A stretch of DNA of 64,000 nt from CAXXOK01 sp963664595 (GTDB lineage Bacteria; Bacillota; Clostridia; Christensenellales; Aristaeellaceae). The translations under genes and the position numbers were made by a program. This document shows, piece by piece, positions 8,224 to 18,300 of this stretch. The notes beneath the pieces are model-generated. The model was not told where the DNA came from. It saw nothing but the letters and a program-made list of their open reading frames with translations, and did no database searches. The stretch spans positions 186,001-250,000 of the forward strand of contig CAXXOK010000003.1 in the NCBI GenBank assembly GCA_963664595.2, in the 5' to 3' direction. How positions within the stretch are numbered: the stretch's first letter is position 1; each line of letters starts with the position of its first letter.

Positions 8224-9362
8224 TGGATACGCTTACGCAAGCCTTACAGGCCCTGCCCACCCCCTGCTATGTGGTGGACGAGGCAAAGCTGATCCGCAAT
8301 CTGGAAATCCTGAAAGCTGTGGCCGAACAGGCGGACTGCAAAATTCTGCTGGCGCAAAAGGCGTTTTCCATGTTCGCGGTCTATCCGCTCATCGGGCGGT
8401 ACCTGGCGGGCACGGCGGCCAGCGGGCTTTACGAGGCGCGCCTCGGGCGTGAGGAAATGGGCGGGGAGGTGCATGTGTTTTCCCCCGCCTATACCGACAA
8501 GGATTTTGAGGATATTCTGCGCTATGCCGATCACATCGTGTTCAATTCGTTTGCGCAGTGGGAGCGGTTCAAGGGCAGGGCGCTGGCCGCGGGCAAGCGC
8601 TGTGGCATGCGTATTAACCCTGAGCACTCCACGCAGGATCACGCGATGTACGATCCCTGCGCGCCGTTTTCCCGCCTGGGCGTACCGCGCAAAAACTTCC
8701 GCGCCGACGCCCTGGAGGGGCTGGACGGCCTGCACTTCCACACCCTGTGCGAGCAGGGCGCGGACGCGCTGGTGGAAACCGTGGCCGCTGTGGAAAAAAC
8801 ATTCGGCGATCTTCTGCTGCAGATGAGCTGGATCAACTTCGGCGGCGGCCACCACATCACCAAGCCGGGATACGATATCCCCGCGCTGGTGGACTGTATT
8901 CGCAAGTTCAAAAATAAATATAACGCCGAGGTTTATCTGGAGCCCGGCGAGGCCGTGGCGCTGAACGCCGGATACCTGACCGCGCGCGTGATTGACGTTG
9001 TGGAAAACGGCATGCCCATCGCAATCCTCGATGCGTCCGCCGCTTGCCACATGCCGGATGTGATTGAGATGCCCTACCGTCCCCCGCTGCGCGGCGCGGG
9101 CCTGCCCGGCGAAAAGCCCCACACCGTGCGGCTGGCCGGCCCCACCTGCCTGGCCGGGGACGTGATCGGGGATTATTCGTTTGATCACCCCGTGCGGCCG
9201 GGTGAGCTGTTGGTGTTTGAGGATATGGCGATTTACACCATGGTGAAAAACAACACCTTCAACGGCATGCCGCTGCCGGGGATTGCGCTGATGGGGGCGG
9301 ATGGGACGGTAAGGTTGGTGAAGGAGTTCGGATATGGGGAGTTTAAGGGGAGGCTGGGGTAA
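8223..9362 (+). CDS. nspC: Carboxynorspermidine decarboxylase
   Basis: This 379-residue fold-type III PLP enzyme of the alanine racemase-like barrel class should decarboxylate carboxynorspermidine, carboxyspermidine or a related intermediate. The Schiff-base lysine is K46 in LLAQKAFSMF. Other family motifs are FHTLCEQGADALVETV, NFGGGHHIT and EPGEAV. The start codon is the ATG inside TGATG at 8221-8225, so translation is probably coupled to the dehydrogenase. It is the last gene of the operon. The next 100 bp turn AT-rich and a new transcription unit begins. Confidence 0.9.
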   Translation: MDTLTQALQALPTPCYVVDEAKLIRNLEILKAVAEQADCKILLAQKAFSMFAVYPLIGRYLAGTAASGLYEARLGREEMGGEVHVFSPAYTDKDFEDILRYADHIVFNSFAQWERFKGRALAAGKRCGMRINPEHSTQDHAMYDPCAPFSRLGVPRKNFRADALEGLDGLHFHTLCEQGADALVETVAAVEKTFGDLLLQMSWINFGGGHHITKPGYDIPALVDCIRKFKNKYNAEVYLEPGEAVALNAGYLTARVIDVVENGMPIAILDASAACHMPDVIEMPYRPPLRGAGLPGEKPHTVRLAGPTCLAGDVIGDYSFDHPVRPGELLVFEDMAIYTMVKNNTFNGMPLPGIALMGADGTVRLVKEFGYGEFKGRLG

Positions 9363-9402
9363 TAGTGATAATATTGTCTATAGCTTAGCGAGATAAATCT
9401 AG

Positions 9403-9408
9403 TATAAT
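9403..9408 (+). promoter_or_regulatory. Probable -10 box of the SIR2 gene
   Basis: A perfect TATAAT sits 60 bp upstream of the preferred start at 9469. No good -35 hexamer is found at 16-18 bp. If it is used, the ATGs at 9409 and 9412 cannot be start codons, which supports the start at 9469. Confidence 0.45.
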
Positions 9409-9468
9409 ATGATGTCAAAATGGATCGATTTTTGCAGGAGAGAATCCTTCTATCATGGAGAGAAATTT

Positions 9469-12400
9469 ATGGAAAGTATTTCTATAGAACCGATACCAAA
9501 GCTTCCAAAGCCAGTGCTTGATGCATATACCGATGAAAAGTTGATATTTTTCATTGGTGCGGGAATATCCAGACTGCAAAATCTTCCTGGCTGGGATCAA
9601 TTAGCCAGCCAATTGATTTCGGAGGCCTTTACTCTTTCGGAGAGCAACCAGATTAAAGCCTCGATTTCTGACAGAAAACAATTGATAACAATAGCATATC
9701 ATCATATGCGAAAGAACAAGCAGTTAAGGAAATTTTATAGAATATTTGGTCAATGCTTAAAATCAAAAACAAAACCTAAAGAAGATATCTATGCTTTACT
9801 ATTTCAGTTTCGAGCTATCTTTATCACTACGAACTACGATGGACTGATGGAAAAAAAACTAGGAAAAATATGTTGTACAACGGATTGCACGCAGACTAAA
9901 TTTATACAGGCCAAGCCGCGATATTTGTTTTATATTCATGGTCGATATGTGGACAAGGATAAATCTGATAAGGAATCACTAATTCTTACTTGCGATCAAT
10001 ACATAAAAAAATATTCTGATCCGGACTTTCAATCATTTCTCCATACACTGTTTGAGGACTACACAATCCTTTTTCTCGGATATGGCCTTAATGAATTTGA
10101 GTTGTTAGACAATATGTTGAGAAAAGCAGGCAGCAGGTCAGATAAAAGATACTTTATTCTTGAAGGCTTTTTTGGATATCAAGAACCGCTTTCTGCTGCA
10201 AAGAGCAAGTATTACGATGCATTAAATGTGGAATTGATCGCATATAATAAAGATAAAAAAGGATATAAACAGCAGTTTGATATTATTGAGTATTGGATAG
10301 AACAATTAAAATCATCAACGAACTATTCCTTTCAACAGATAAATGCAGTTTACCAGAGAATAAGTAATAAATCTGCTCTTGACATGCAAGAAATTCGCAA
10401 TGAGATTATGACAGATTATAGTCAAGTTCTTCTTCCTCCAATATTTAAAGCCATCAATGAATCTGAAGAATATATAGGCTGGGTTGAATATATCTTTGAT
10501 CAAGGATTGTACTGTTTAGATTTAGGTAAATTACAAGGCGCGACAAACAATGATTATGAAAATTCACCAAATAGATTGATAGATGGACTAAAAGACTTAA
10601 TAATACAGAAACCACTTGATATGGATTTACAAAAATTATGTGGAAGAATACTTTACGCAATACTTAGTGAGTTTATAAACCTTCCGGCTGATTCTCCGCT
10701 CCGGAAAAATATCAGGTTGATACGGACACTCACTGATTTTGCTGTGAATCTAAATGCAAAGAGTATACCGGATAATACCGTTACATTTTTGCAGAATATT
10801 GATTCACAGTATCATAATTACCTTATGCGATCGCTTTCACGTTCTTCGCAATTTGTTGATTGGGATATGCAGTCCTTTGGAAGTGTGTTTTCCTATTTTT
10901 ATTGCCCGGCATTGCTGGATACGAATGGTGAATCGAACTATTTCGTACAACAGTTTTTTGAGAAAAATAGAAACATATCGCCGGATAAAGCGCAGATGAT
11001 CCTTGAGCTTATAGTAAATACGATTGATGTAAAGGGAAAACAGTTGCTGCGATACTTGGTTATAGCATCGGTTGATAGCATTGTTTTCAATAGTAAGGAG
11101 ATTAGTATTTGCTATGCAATTAGGAAATGCTTAGACAAAATAAAACAACAGGATGCTGAGGAATTTGTTTATAATGGTATTAATGCATTTAAAACTAATC
11201 CTATTTTATCCAAACTTTGTATCAATATTTTAGGAAAACAAACAAGTCTTCCATTTAGTATTAACAGGATACATATTAACCCATGGGAAAGTAGTGTAAT
11301 CATGTATGAATGGATGAAATGTATTCTATTAAGATCGAAGGAATTATGTGCATCCGATTATATAGAACTTTTCAAATGGATTGATAAAGCCGGTTGTAAA
11401 GAGTCGCTAAAAGGTGAAAGGAGGAAGAAGTATTTAAATTATCGAAAATGGCAAATCGCAGAACTGGCTCATGCGATATATCCTCAGTTTGCGCAAACCA
11501 TGCAAAAATTCGCAGCGGTAATTGGTGATTCGTCTAAGCTAAAGACAATCGCACAAGATTTAAACAATGACTTTGACGATGGATATAAAAAAGAAAAACA
11601 AGAAATAGAGAATTTCGGGTTGAAAATTCTAGCCATGGATGAGACGGAAATGCTGGAAGCATACCATCAAGAGTATAATAATCCTACAGATCATGTGCAG
11701 AGAATGCTGTCTGTGTATATTGCTGATTGGGTCAAGGCAAGAATAAAGAATGGTGATACTAATTTTAACTTCTATTTATACTTACCCATGATAATGAATG
11801 GATATATCTTTTGGGAGCTTACCACATTTAAACCGGAAAATGAGCAGACATTACATGTTTTATACGAATTAGCTTATGGCTTTGTTGAGCAATTATTAAA
11901 TAGTAGCAATGAAGGAATAGATCATATTGAGTCATCACTAAAAGCTGGCTTTCATATCTTAGAGAATATATTATCTATCAATGAGGCGTATGCAACACTT
12001 ATTCATGAGTTTTGTTCTCAACATATAAACGCTTTTAGCATATATCGTATATCTACTGCTGCATATTATTCCGCAGATGATATTATCAATGATGTTCGAG
12101 GAGGACTATATTCCCTCTATTTGCGTAGCGTTTTTGTCATAGCTAAACATGGAAACCAAGTGAAACATAGTATTTCTTCCGTTGATAAAGAGAATTTTAG
12201 CAAGCCGAATACAATAATGCGTTATGTTATGGCGATGAATTTGTCTCGCTTTTATGCGTTGGATTGGAAATTTACAAGCGAGGTACTGAATAATATATTT
12301 GGTAAAGATAAACATACCATTGCTTTGGTCAGTATAGGTAGCGGGTTTTCAAATCAAATTTTTAAACCAACTACACGTTACATTATTGATAACGAGCTGT

Positions 12401-13026
12401 TAATACCTTGGGATGAACAAAAAGAAACAGCAGATAAAGCAAACAATCTTCGAAAATCTTTGTTTCTGTATATGGGTATTGCTTTTTATTTTGACCAGAT
12501 TTCAACAGAAGAAGCCACGATTTTACTTAAATCTGCACCGATTGAAAAGGCAGAAGATTTCGTTTCGGGTATTTCTACAAATTTGAATATTGACTTCAAT
12601 CCAGATATGCTTACACAAAAAATCGTTCGACTAAAAGTAATGATTGATGAGATATTTATACTTGAACATAAAAAGTTGCTATATTCTACGCTGGTTAGAA
12701 TCATGGATGAAAGAATTCAACTAACCAACGACATTGTGAAAACATGTACTGAATGTATTTGCAGCATTGGAGAATGTTCGATGTTTTTCGATGATGAGTT
12801 GATAGAAACAAACGATCACGTTGATATAATTACTTGGTATGAATTTTACATGGCGCTAATTATAGCGGCGAATTGCTTCTTTTCATCTGAAGAGATCGAA
12901 AATGTTTTTTCGGCATTTCAGAAAGGTGGGATTGATAAAAACAAGTTAACAGAGTTCTTAAGTGCTGGTTTTAATAACAATAAAATCAACGGAGATGTAT
13001 TTTACCGATTATCAAAAAAGATATAG
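9469..13026 (+). CDS. Large SIR2-domain protein, putative anti-phage NADase
   Basis: 1,185 residues. Residues about 20-260 form a SIR2_2-type domain: NAD-binding GAGIS at 30-34, TTNYD with N122, catalytic-type H157 in YIHGRY, and FLGYGLNEFEL near 208. The remaining 900 residues look helical and match nothing I recognise. Defence-associated sirtuins (DSR-type) share this layout, using the C-terminal region to sense phage proteins and the SIR2 domain to deplete NAD. The GGAG at 9457-9460 favours ATG 9469 over 9409. The gene is far more AT-rich than its neighbours and stands alone between a housekeeping operon and a gene remnant, which suggests transfer. Phage defence is inferred from architecture. 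Confidence 0.8.
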   Translation: MESISIEPIPKLPKPVLDAYTDEKLIFFIGAGISRLQNLPGWDQLASQLISEAFTLSESNQIKASISDRKQLITIAYHHMRKNKQLRKFYRIFGQCLKSKTKPKEDIYALLFQFRAIFITTNYDGLMEKKLGKICCTTDCTQTKFIQAKPRYLFYIHGRYVDKDKSDKESLILTCDQYIKKYSDPDFQSFLHTLFEDYTILFLGYGLNEFELLDNMLRKAGSRSDKRYFILEGFFGYQEPLSAAKSKYYDALNVELIAYNKDKKGYKQQFDIIEYWIEQLKSSTNYSFQQINAVYQRISNKSALDMQEIRNEIMTDYSQVLLPPIFKAINESEEYIGWVEYIFDQGLYCLDLGKLQGATNNDYENSPNRLIDGLKDLIIQKPLDMDLQKLCGRILYAILSEFINLPADSPLRKNIRLIRTLTDFAVNLNAKSIPDNTVTFLQNIDSQYHNYLMRSLSRSSQFVDWDMQSFGSVFSYFYCPALLDTNGESNYFVQQFFEKNRNISPDKAQMILELIVNTIDVKGKQLLRYLVIASVDSIVFNSKEISICYAIRKCLDKIKQQDAEEFVYNGINAFKTNPILSKLCINILGKQTSLPFSINRIHINPWESSVIMYEWMKCILLRSKELCASDYIELFKWIDKAGCKESLKGERRKKYLNYRKWQIAELAHAIYPQFAQTMQKFAAVIGDSSKLKTIAQDLNNDFDDGYKKEKQEIENFGLKILAMDETEMLEAYHQEYNNPTDHVQRMLSVYIADWVKARIKNGDTNFNFYLYLPMIMNGYIFWELTTFKPENEQTLHVLYELAYGFVEQLLNSSNEGIDHIESSLKAGFHILENILSINEAYATLIHEFCSQHINAFSIYRISTAAYYSADDIINDVRGGLYSLYLRSVFVIAKHGNQVKHSISSVDKENFSKPNTIMRYVMAMNLSRFYALDWKFTSEVLNNIFGKDKHTIALVSIGSGFSNQIFKPTTRYIIDNELLIPWDEQKETADKANNLRKSLFLYMGIAFYFDQISTEEATILLKSAPIEKAEDFVSGISTNLNIDFNPDMLTQKIVRLKVMIDEIFILEHKKLLYSTLVRIMDERIQLTNDIVKTCTECICSIGECSMFFDDELIETNDHVDIITWYEFYMALIIAANCFFSSEEIENVFSAFQKGGIDKNKLTEFLSAGFNNNKINGDVFYRLSKKI

Positions 13027-13135
13027 TATAACTGTTTATAACAATCTCAAAACATCAACAATAGCCAGAGGAAGAAACCAACCAAGGCAGTTTTACAATT
13101 CCTCCTTCGCTTTATTGTCTTTATTATGAACCTCC

Positions 13136-13378
13136 CTAGCACCACATCACCGCAAATAACCCCACATACGCCCCCACCGCCAGCAGCGTGCCCAGCAGAT
13201 AGTATTCGGCGAAGGACTGGTCCTCCGATATTTTCTTGTACCGCGCCACGAACTTGGCCGTGAGCATTAGGCCGATGGCCGTGTACTGACCGACGGCCAT
13301 CGGCAGGATCAGGGTGGCGCGGTCTGCAAAGCCGATAAGCGCCCCGGCGTTGTCCCGGGAAGGATCGTCGCCGGGCTT
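13136..13378 (-). pseudogene. 3' remnant of a membrane protein gene, DUF3307-like tail
   Basis: On the minus strand, 80 codons read through to a TAG at 13136-13138. The peptide contains GQYTAIGLMLTAKFVARYKK and FAEYYLLGTLLAVGAYVGLF, two hydrophobic stretches resembling the C terminus of DUF3307-type membrane proteins. An in-frame TAA (13379-13381) immediately precedes it, and no start codon or ribosome binding site is present. Base composition matches the GC-rich host, not the AT-rich SIR2 gene next to it. It is probably a core gene whose 5' part was lost by rearrangement near the island. The family assignment is from memory and moderate. Confidence 0.55.
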
Positions 13379-13545
13379 TTAACAGGATCGGCCTTTGGGA
13401 GTCCGAGATGCTGTCAATTATGATATGTAAATATCAGTATAATCAGAAGCTATACGCATTATGAGATATAGTATCTATGAATACGCAAATACCGATATAT
13501 TTCTGTTTCATACGAATAACGGCGTATACAGCTGCCTGCCCGTTC
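13379..13545. other. Intergenic, AT-rich, no gene seen
   Basis: The stretch separates the membrane-protein remnant from the 3' end of the MATE gene. It turns abruptly AT-rich after about 13410 and holds no ORF or clear terminator. It may mark the right junction of the island insertion. Confidence 0.4.
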
Positions 13546-14943
13546 CTACTCCGCCCGCGCCCGCAGCTCCGCGCCCATGTCCTCCTTGGGCAGCTGGCGC
13601 AAAATGACGATATAGCACGCGACGATGATCACCATCGTGGTCGCCCAGGATGCGGGATAGCCGACATACAGCGTTTCCAGCGTTGGGTTGGCCGCAAACA
13701 CGGTGTACAGCCAGCCAAGCCGGATGCCGGAAATCCCGGTTACGGAAACAATCATCGGCATAAAGCTGTGGCCCATGCCGCGCAGCTGGGATGTGAAGGT
13801 TTGCATAATGCCAAACGTAAAGTAGTACGGGAAGGTATAGCCGATGCGCAGCACCGAGTAGCGGATTACGTCCGCGTCGCCGTTGAACAGCGAGGAGATC
13901 TCTGCGCCGAACGCCTGCAAAAGCGTGCAGGTAATCACGGAAACGCCGATCACAAACCCGGTGGTGATCATGGGCGCGCGGCGCACGCGGCGGTATTGGC
14001 GGGCGCCCATATTCTGGCTGGTAAAAGTCATGCAGGCCTGATTGATGGAGGTCAGCAGGACGTGGATCAGCCCGTTGATGTTGCTGGCGATGGAGTTGCC
14101 GGCCACCGCCAGCGAGCCGAAGGAGTTGACCGCGGATTGAATCAGCACATTGCTGATGCCAAAGGTCGCGCCCTCCAGCCCCGCGGGCAGGCCGATCACG
14201 GCGATGGCCCGCAGCACCGGGCCGGTGATTTTCAGCTTTTTGGGGATGATGCGGATCGCGCCCTCTGTGTGGGTGAGCACGCGCAGCACCAGCCAGCCCG
14301 ACAGCATGGACGAGATCACCGTGCCCAGCGCCACGCCGGCCACGCTCATCTGGAATTGGATGACAAAAACCAGGTTGAGGATCACGTTCAGCACGCCGGA
14401 TACAAGCAAAATATACAGCGGGCGCTTGGTATCGCCCACCGCGCGCAGGATGGCGCTGCCGAACACATTGATAAACGAAAACGGAACGCTGACGAAATAC
14501 AGCTGCATATACAGCGTCGCCAGATCGATTACATCATAGGGTACGCCCATGGCAAGCAGCAGCGGCTCGGTGACGAAATAACCGACCACGCCGATAAACA
14601 GGCCGCTGATTACCGAGACCGCGATGGCGGTATGCGCCGTTTCGCTGACGGCTTTCATGTTGCCCTCGCCGTAGAACCGGGCCAACACGATGCTTGCGCC
14701 TACCGACAGGCCCACGAACAGGGTAATCAGCAGGTTGATCAGCGCGCTGGTGGAGCCGACGGCCGCCAGGGCTTCCTTGCCCGCGAACTGCCCCACCACA
14801 ATGGTATCCACCATGTTGTACAAAAGCTGGAGCAGACTGGTGAGTGTAACGGTGATGGAAAACCGCACCAAATGGCCCAGGATGGGGCCCCGGGTCATAT
14901 CCACCTCATAGCGGCTTTTCCCTGAATCGGCTGCGTTTGGCAT
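13546..14943 (-). CDS. MATE-family multidrug/cation efflux transporter
   Basis: This 465-residue integral membrane protein has about 12 hydrophobic segments in two halves and the family start pattern GPILGHLVRFSITVTLTSLL followed by YNMVDTIVVGQFAG. MATE proteins export drugs or metabolites using Na+ or H+ gradients. The start ATG at 14943 has GGGAGG about six bases upstream on the minus strand, and an extended -10 lies 25 bp further. No dedicated regulator is adjacent. The substrate cannot be told from sequence. Confidence 0.9.
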   Translation of the reverse strand: MPNAADSGKSRYEVDMTRGPILGHLVRFSITVTLTSLLQLLYNMVDTIVVGQFAGKEALAAVGSTSALINLLITLFVGLSVGASIVLARFYGEGNMKAVSETAHTAIAVSVISGLFIGVVGYFVTEPLLLAMGVPYDVIDLATLYMQLYFVSVPFSFINVFGSAILRAVGDTKRPLYILLVSGVLNVILNLVFVIQFQMSVAGVALGTVISSMLSGWLVLRVLTHTEGAIRIIPKKLKITGPVLRAIAVIGLPAGLEGATFGISNVLIQSAVNSFGSLAVAGNSIASNINGLIHVLLTSINQACMTFTSQNMGARQYRRVRRAPMITTGFVIGVSVITCTLLQAFGAEISSLFNGDADVIRYSVLRIGYTFPYYFTFGIMQTFTSQLRGMGHSFMPMIVSVTGISGIRLGWLYTVFAANPTLETLYVGYPASWATTMVIIVACYIVILRQLPKEDMGAELRARAE

Positions 14944-14965
14944 CGTTTCCCTCCCTGAGCTTTGT

Positions 14966-14971
14966 ATTATA
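14966..14971 (-). promoter_or_regulatory. Extended -10 promoter for the MATE gene
   Basis: Minus-strand TATAAT preceded by TGC (extended -10). There is no consensus -35. It lies about 23 bp upstream of the start codon. Confidence 0.55.
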
Positions 14972-15334
14972 GCACGATTTGTAAAGCCTGCCCATGCGGG
15001 GCAAACCGGGATTTGCTTGTCAGGGTCCGGCGCCCGGAGGCGTGCGCGGCAACGCGTTGGCGCAAACCGGCGCGCAGCGGCGCGTTGAGAAAAAGCCCAG
15101 CACGGCCATCGCGCAGGGCAAAAATATTGTTACATTTTCGTTGCATCAGGAGGATCGGGCTAATGGTAGCACGGCATTCATGTGGGCAGCGGCTGTTGTT
15201 CTTTTGCCGCGTATTATTTCGCTTTACCGCCGCTATAGGATGCCGACAGCCTTTTCGGGGGACGGCAAAGCATATGGATTTCTTTCCCATGCAAATGCTT
15301 TCGCCCGGTATCGGGTTTGGCCTGCCGGATCGGC
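14972..15334. other. Intergenic, GC-rich, no gene seen
   Basis: This lies between the MATE promoter and the 3' end of the tubulin-like gene, both on the minus strand. Short GC-rich inverted repeats occur near 15025-15090, but no clear terminator with a T-run, no RNA motif and no ORF with a ribosome binding site were found. Confidence 0.4.
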
Positions 15335-18300
15335 TCAGGGCTGTTCGTTTTCCGTCTGTTCGGCTGCAATACCGGCGAGATATTCCCAGCCCTCCACCTG
15401 CGTTTTCAGCGCGTGCAGCAGCCGGGGATGCAGATACAGCACCGCCGCCGCCAGCGCGCCGCACAGCAGGAGGTAGTTGTTTCTGGCGGCTTCCAGCGCC
15501 GCCGCGTCCTGGGCAAGGGCGGCGTCCCATGGGCTGCACGGGCCGCTGTCCAGACCCAGGAAGGGGATCATGCACTCCGGCCCGCAGGCAACGGGGAGGG
15601 TTTCGCGCGCGGCGCTGTCCCGGTAGTGGATTACCGCCTCGCGGGTCTGCTCCGGCGTGCTTCCGGGCCGCGCAAGCGCGTCAGCCTGCTGCCGGATTTC
15701 CGCTGCGGACAGGGGTTCCCCGCCCTGTGCGCCGCCGTACAGGAGGTTCACGGTGATCCGGGGTGGGTTTTTGGCATCATCCACCGTCAGCATGCCGCAG
15801 GCGCGGGCCCGCGCCGTGAGGGCACGCGCGGCGGCAAACCGCGCTTCCTCGCGCACGCTGCCATGTGCGCTAAAAAAGCAATAGGGGCGCGGGGAGGGCA
15901 GCAGCGTCCAATCGGCGGTGTACGGGGCGTCCGTCTCTGCGGTGCATACCAGGTGCAGGCCCGGACAGCCGTTTGCGCTTTGAAGCGTTTCCTCGTAGGC
16001 CGTCTCCAGCGCCCGCAGCATGCCGTACCGGTACAGCGGCAGCCCGCCCAGCAGCGAAAGGCAGTACAGCTGATCGTGGAGGCCGCTTGATACGGCCGCC
16101 ATGTGGAACTCGCTTATCGTATCCTGCAAGCCCCGCAGGAGCAGGGGAGAATCGTCCGGTACAAAAAGGCAGCCTGCCTGCGCGCACGGCGCGTGGGTAT
16201 CGTCCGCATCCATTCGGAAAAACGGATGGGCGGAGCGGACGATCCCTTCCGTTACCGTGCGCATGAAAACGCTGTCGCGCAGCCGGGCGGATGGATCGGA
16301 CAGAGCCGAGGGCGGGGTATAGGGAAGGAATTCCTCCAGCAAGGAGTTCACCCTGCCGTCATCATGGGGGGACTCAATCCCGAAGGGCATGATCCCGTCC
16401 ATGGTTTTCAGAGGCGCGTTACTATCCTCAAACAGCACATCCGCGGCAAGGCACAGCGCATGGATGCGGCGGTAGAAGCCGGGGCTCGCCTGATGGGCCT
16501 CCAGCGTAGCCTGCGCATCAAAAAGGCCGTCGCATAAATCGGCAAACAGCCGGTTGATGCCCGTAGGGTTTGTGCCGAAGGGATGCGGCCCGCTCAGCGT
16601 TTGGCTGTGGATAACGTCCGAAAGCAGCGGCGCAAGCTCGTCCGTGGCGCTTTTCTCTTTGATCCATCCGTTGCCGCCGGTCTCCCTGTCGAAAAACAGA
16701 TCGTTCAGTATTTCGAGCAGCGCGGATACGCCGCCGTCCTGTTCGGCGGCTGCCTGCAGCCTGCGATGAAGCCGCTCCTTGATTTCCCGGCGAAAACCGT
16801 CGCCGGCTTCGTTGCTTTGGGTGAGCAGCCGCAGCCTGCCCGGCGCTGTTTCCGTGATGGTACGGCGTATAAAACCGGGAATTTCAAGCCGATGCTCATC
16901 GCGGGACTTTTTGTGTTCATCGTCAGCCGGAAGCGTATCCGCAAGCAGCTCCAGCTCCGCGCACAGCGGAGAGAGCAAGGTTTTCCCAAACGTTTCCACG
17001 CGCTGCGCAAGCTGTGTAAACGCCCCGGTGAAAGCCTTGTACACCTCATGGCCAATCACCGCGTGAAAATAATCGTTCAGAGCGTCCCGGTACTGCAGAG
17101 TACGCGTTTTTTCGTTGAGCAGCGCGCGGTCACGGTAGGCCTGCCAGGAAGCAGCGCAGCGCTCATACGCGCGGGTTTCACCCGCCGCTTCGCGGAGGGT
17201 GATTTTCTCCAGCAGGTTGATGATTTCCCGCAGAGAAGGCAGCAGGCCGCGGTCCTTTCTCAGGTTGGACAGCAGGCAGAAGGGACCCAGCGACAGATCC
17301 AGCAGCGCGGCGGCAGCGAAATCGGAAAACTGGCGCCAGGCGGTTTTCAGATAACGGTTCGCTTCCGGGTTGATGACCAAGCGGAGGGTTTGGCTCCGCC
17401 ACAGTAGGGGCTCCTGATCGGCCAGATCATGCGGCGCGGGCTGCGGGCGACCCGGCACATCCGCGGCGGGTCGCTTTACAGGAATGGCGTCGCTGAAATC
17501 CGGCAGGGGGCATGTGATGGAAACCGTACAGATAGCCGCGTCCATAACGGTGCGGAGGTATTGGTCCGTAGTATCTGAAACGGGTTGGGCGTACAACGGG
17601 TAATTTTGCGCCAGCGCTTCCAGAGCCTTTTCCTTTTTCTCCGAGGAGAGGAGCGAGCGCAGAAGGCAGCCGGCCTCAAAGAATAAAAGGCCTTCCCGGG
17701 AAAAAGAAAGGGTGGATTCGCCAAACGAGCGGTACCCGGCATACAGAGGAAGCGCTGCGGGCCGCTTGGCGGCGAGGGCCTGCAGTTTGGTCCGCAGCTC
17801 GGCCTCCAGGGCAAGATGCGGATACTGCCCGTTTTGCGCCGGGTTGGCGGCGCACAGCTGGAGCAGCCGGTTGGCGATGGTCTGGCCAATGCCGGAATAG
17901 GCGCCGGCGCGAATTGTGCCGTTTGTGCTTTCCCGGCACAGCAGGTGGCACGCGTCAAAGGGCGGGGCATCCCAGGGAATCAGAACCGTGTCGCCGGTCT
18001 GCACAGCATACGGCGTTCGGTGCTCCGGCACGCGCTGCCAAAAATCCAGCTCCTTGAGCGCGGCAAAGGCGCGGGCCTTCATCAGCCGCAGCGCCGGGCT
18101 GCCGGAGGGCAGCGCCCGGAGCTGATCCAGGCTGATATCCGGCATCACGAGATACGCGGTGATGTGGTATAGCCTCGCGCACAGGGCGGCGCTGCTGGCC
18201 ACCGTATGGCGGATGATCTGCGCCAGATCCAAAAACGCGCCGGAGCCGACAACGCCCGTCACCCCGGTGAGGAGGACGATCTCCACAGGTGGCAGGGCCG

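Noticed and set aside
9409..9468. Upstream start for the SIR2 gene
   Set aside because: ATG 9409 lies right after a TATAAT box with no ribosome binding site; ATG 9469 has GGAG at good spacing.
13477..14925. Long plus-strand frame opposite the MATE gene
   Set aside because: The minus-strand frame has TM segments, family motifs and a ribosome binding site; the plus frame is a His/Ala/Gly-rich shadow.
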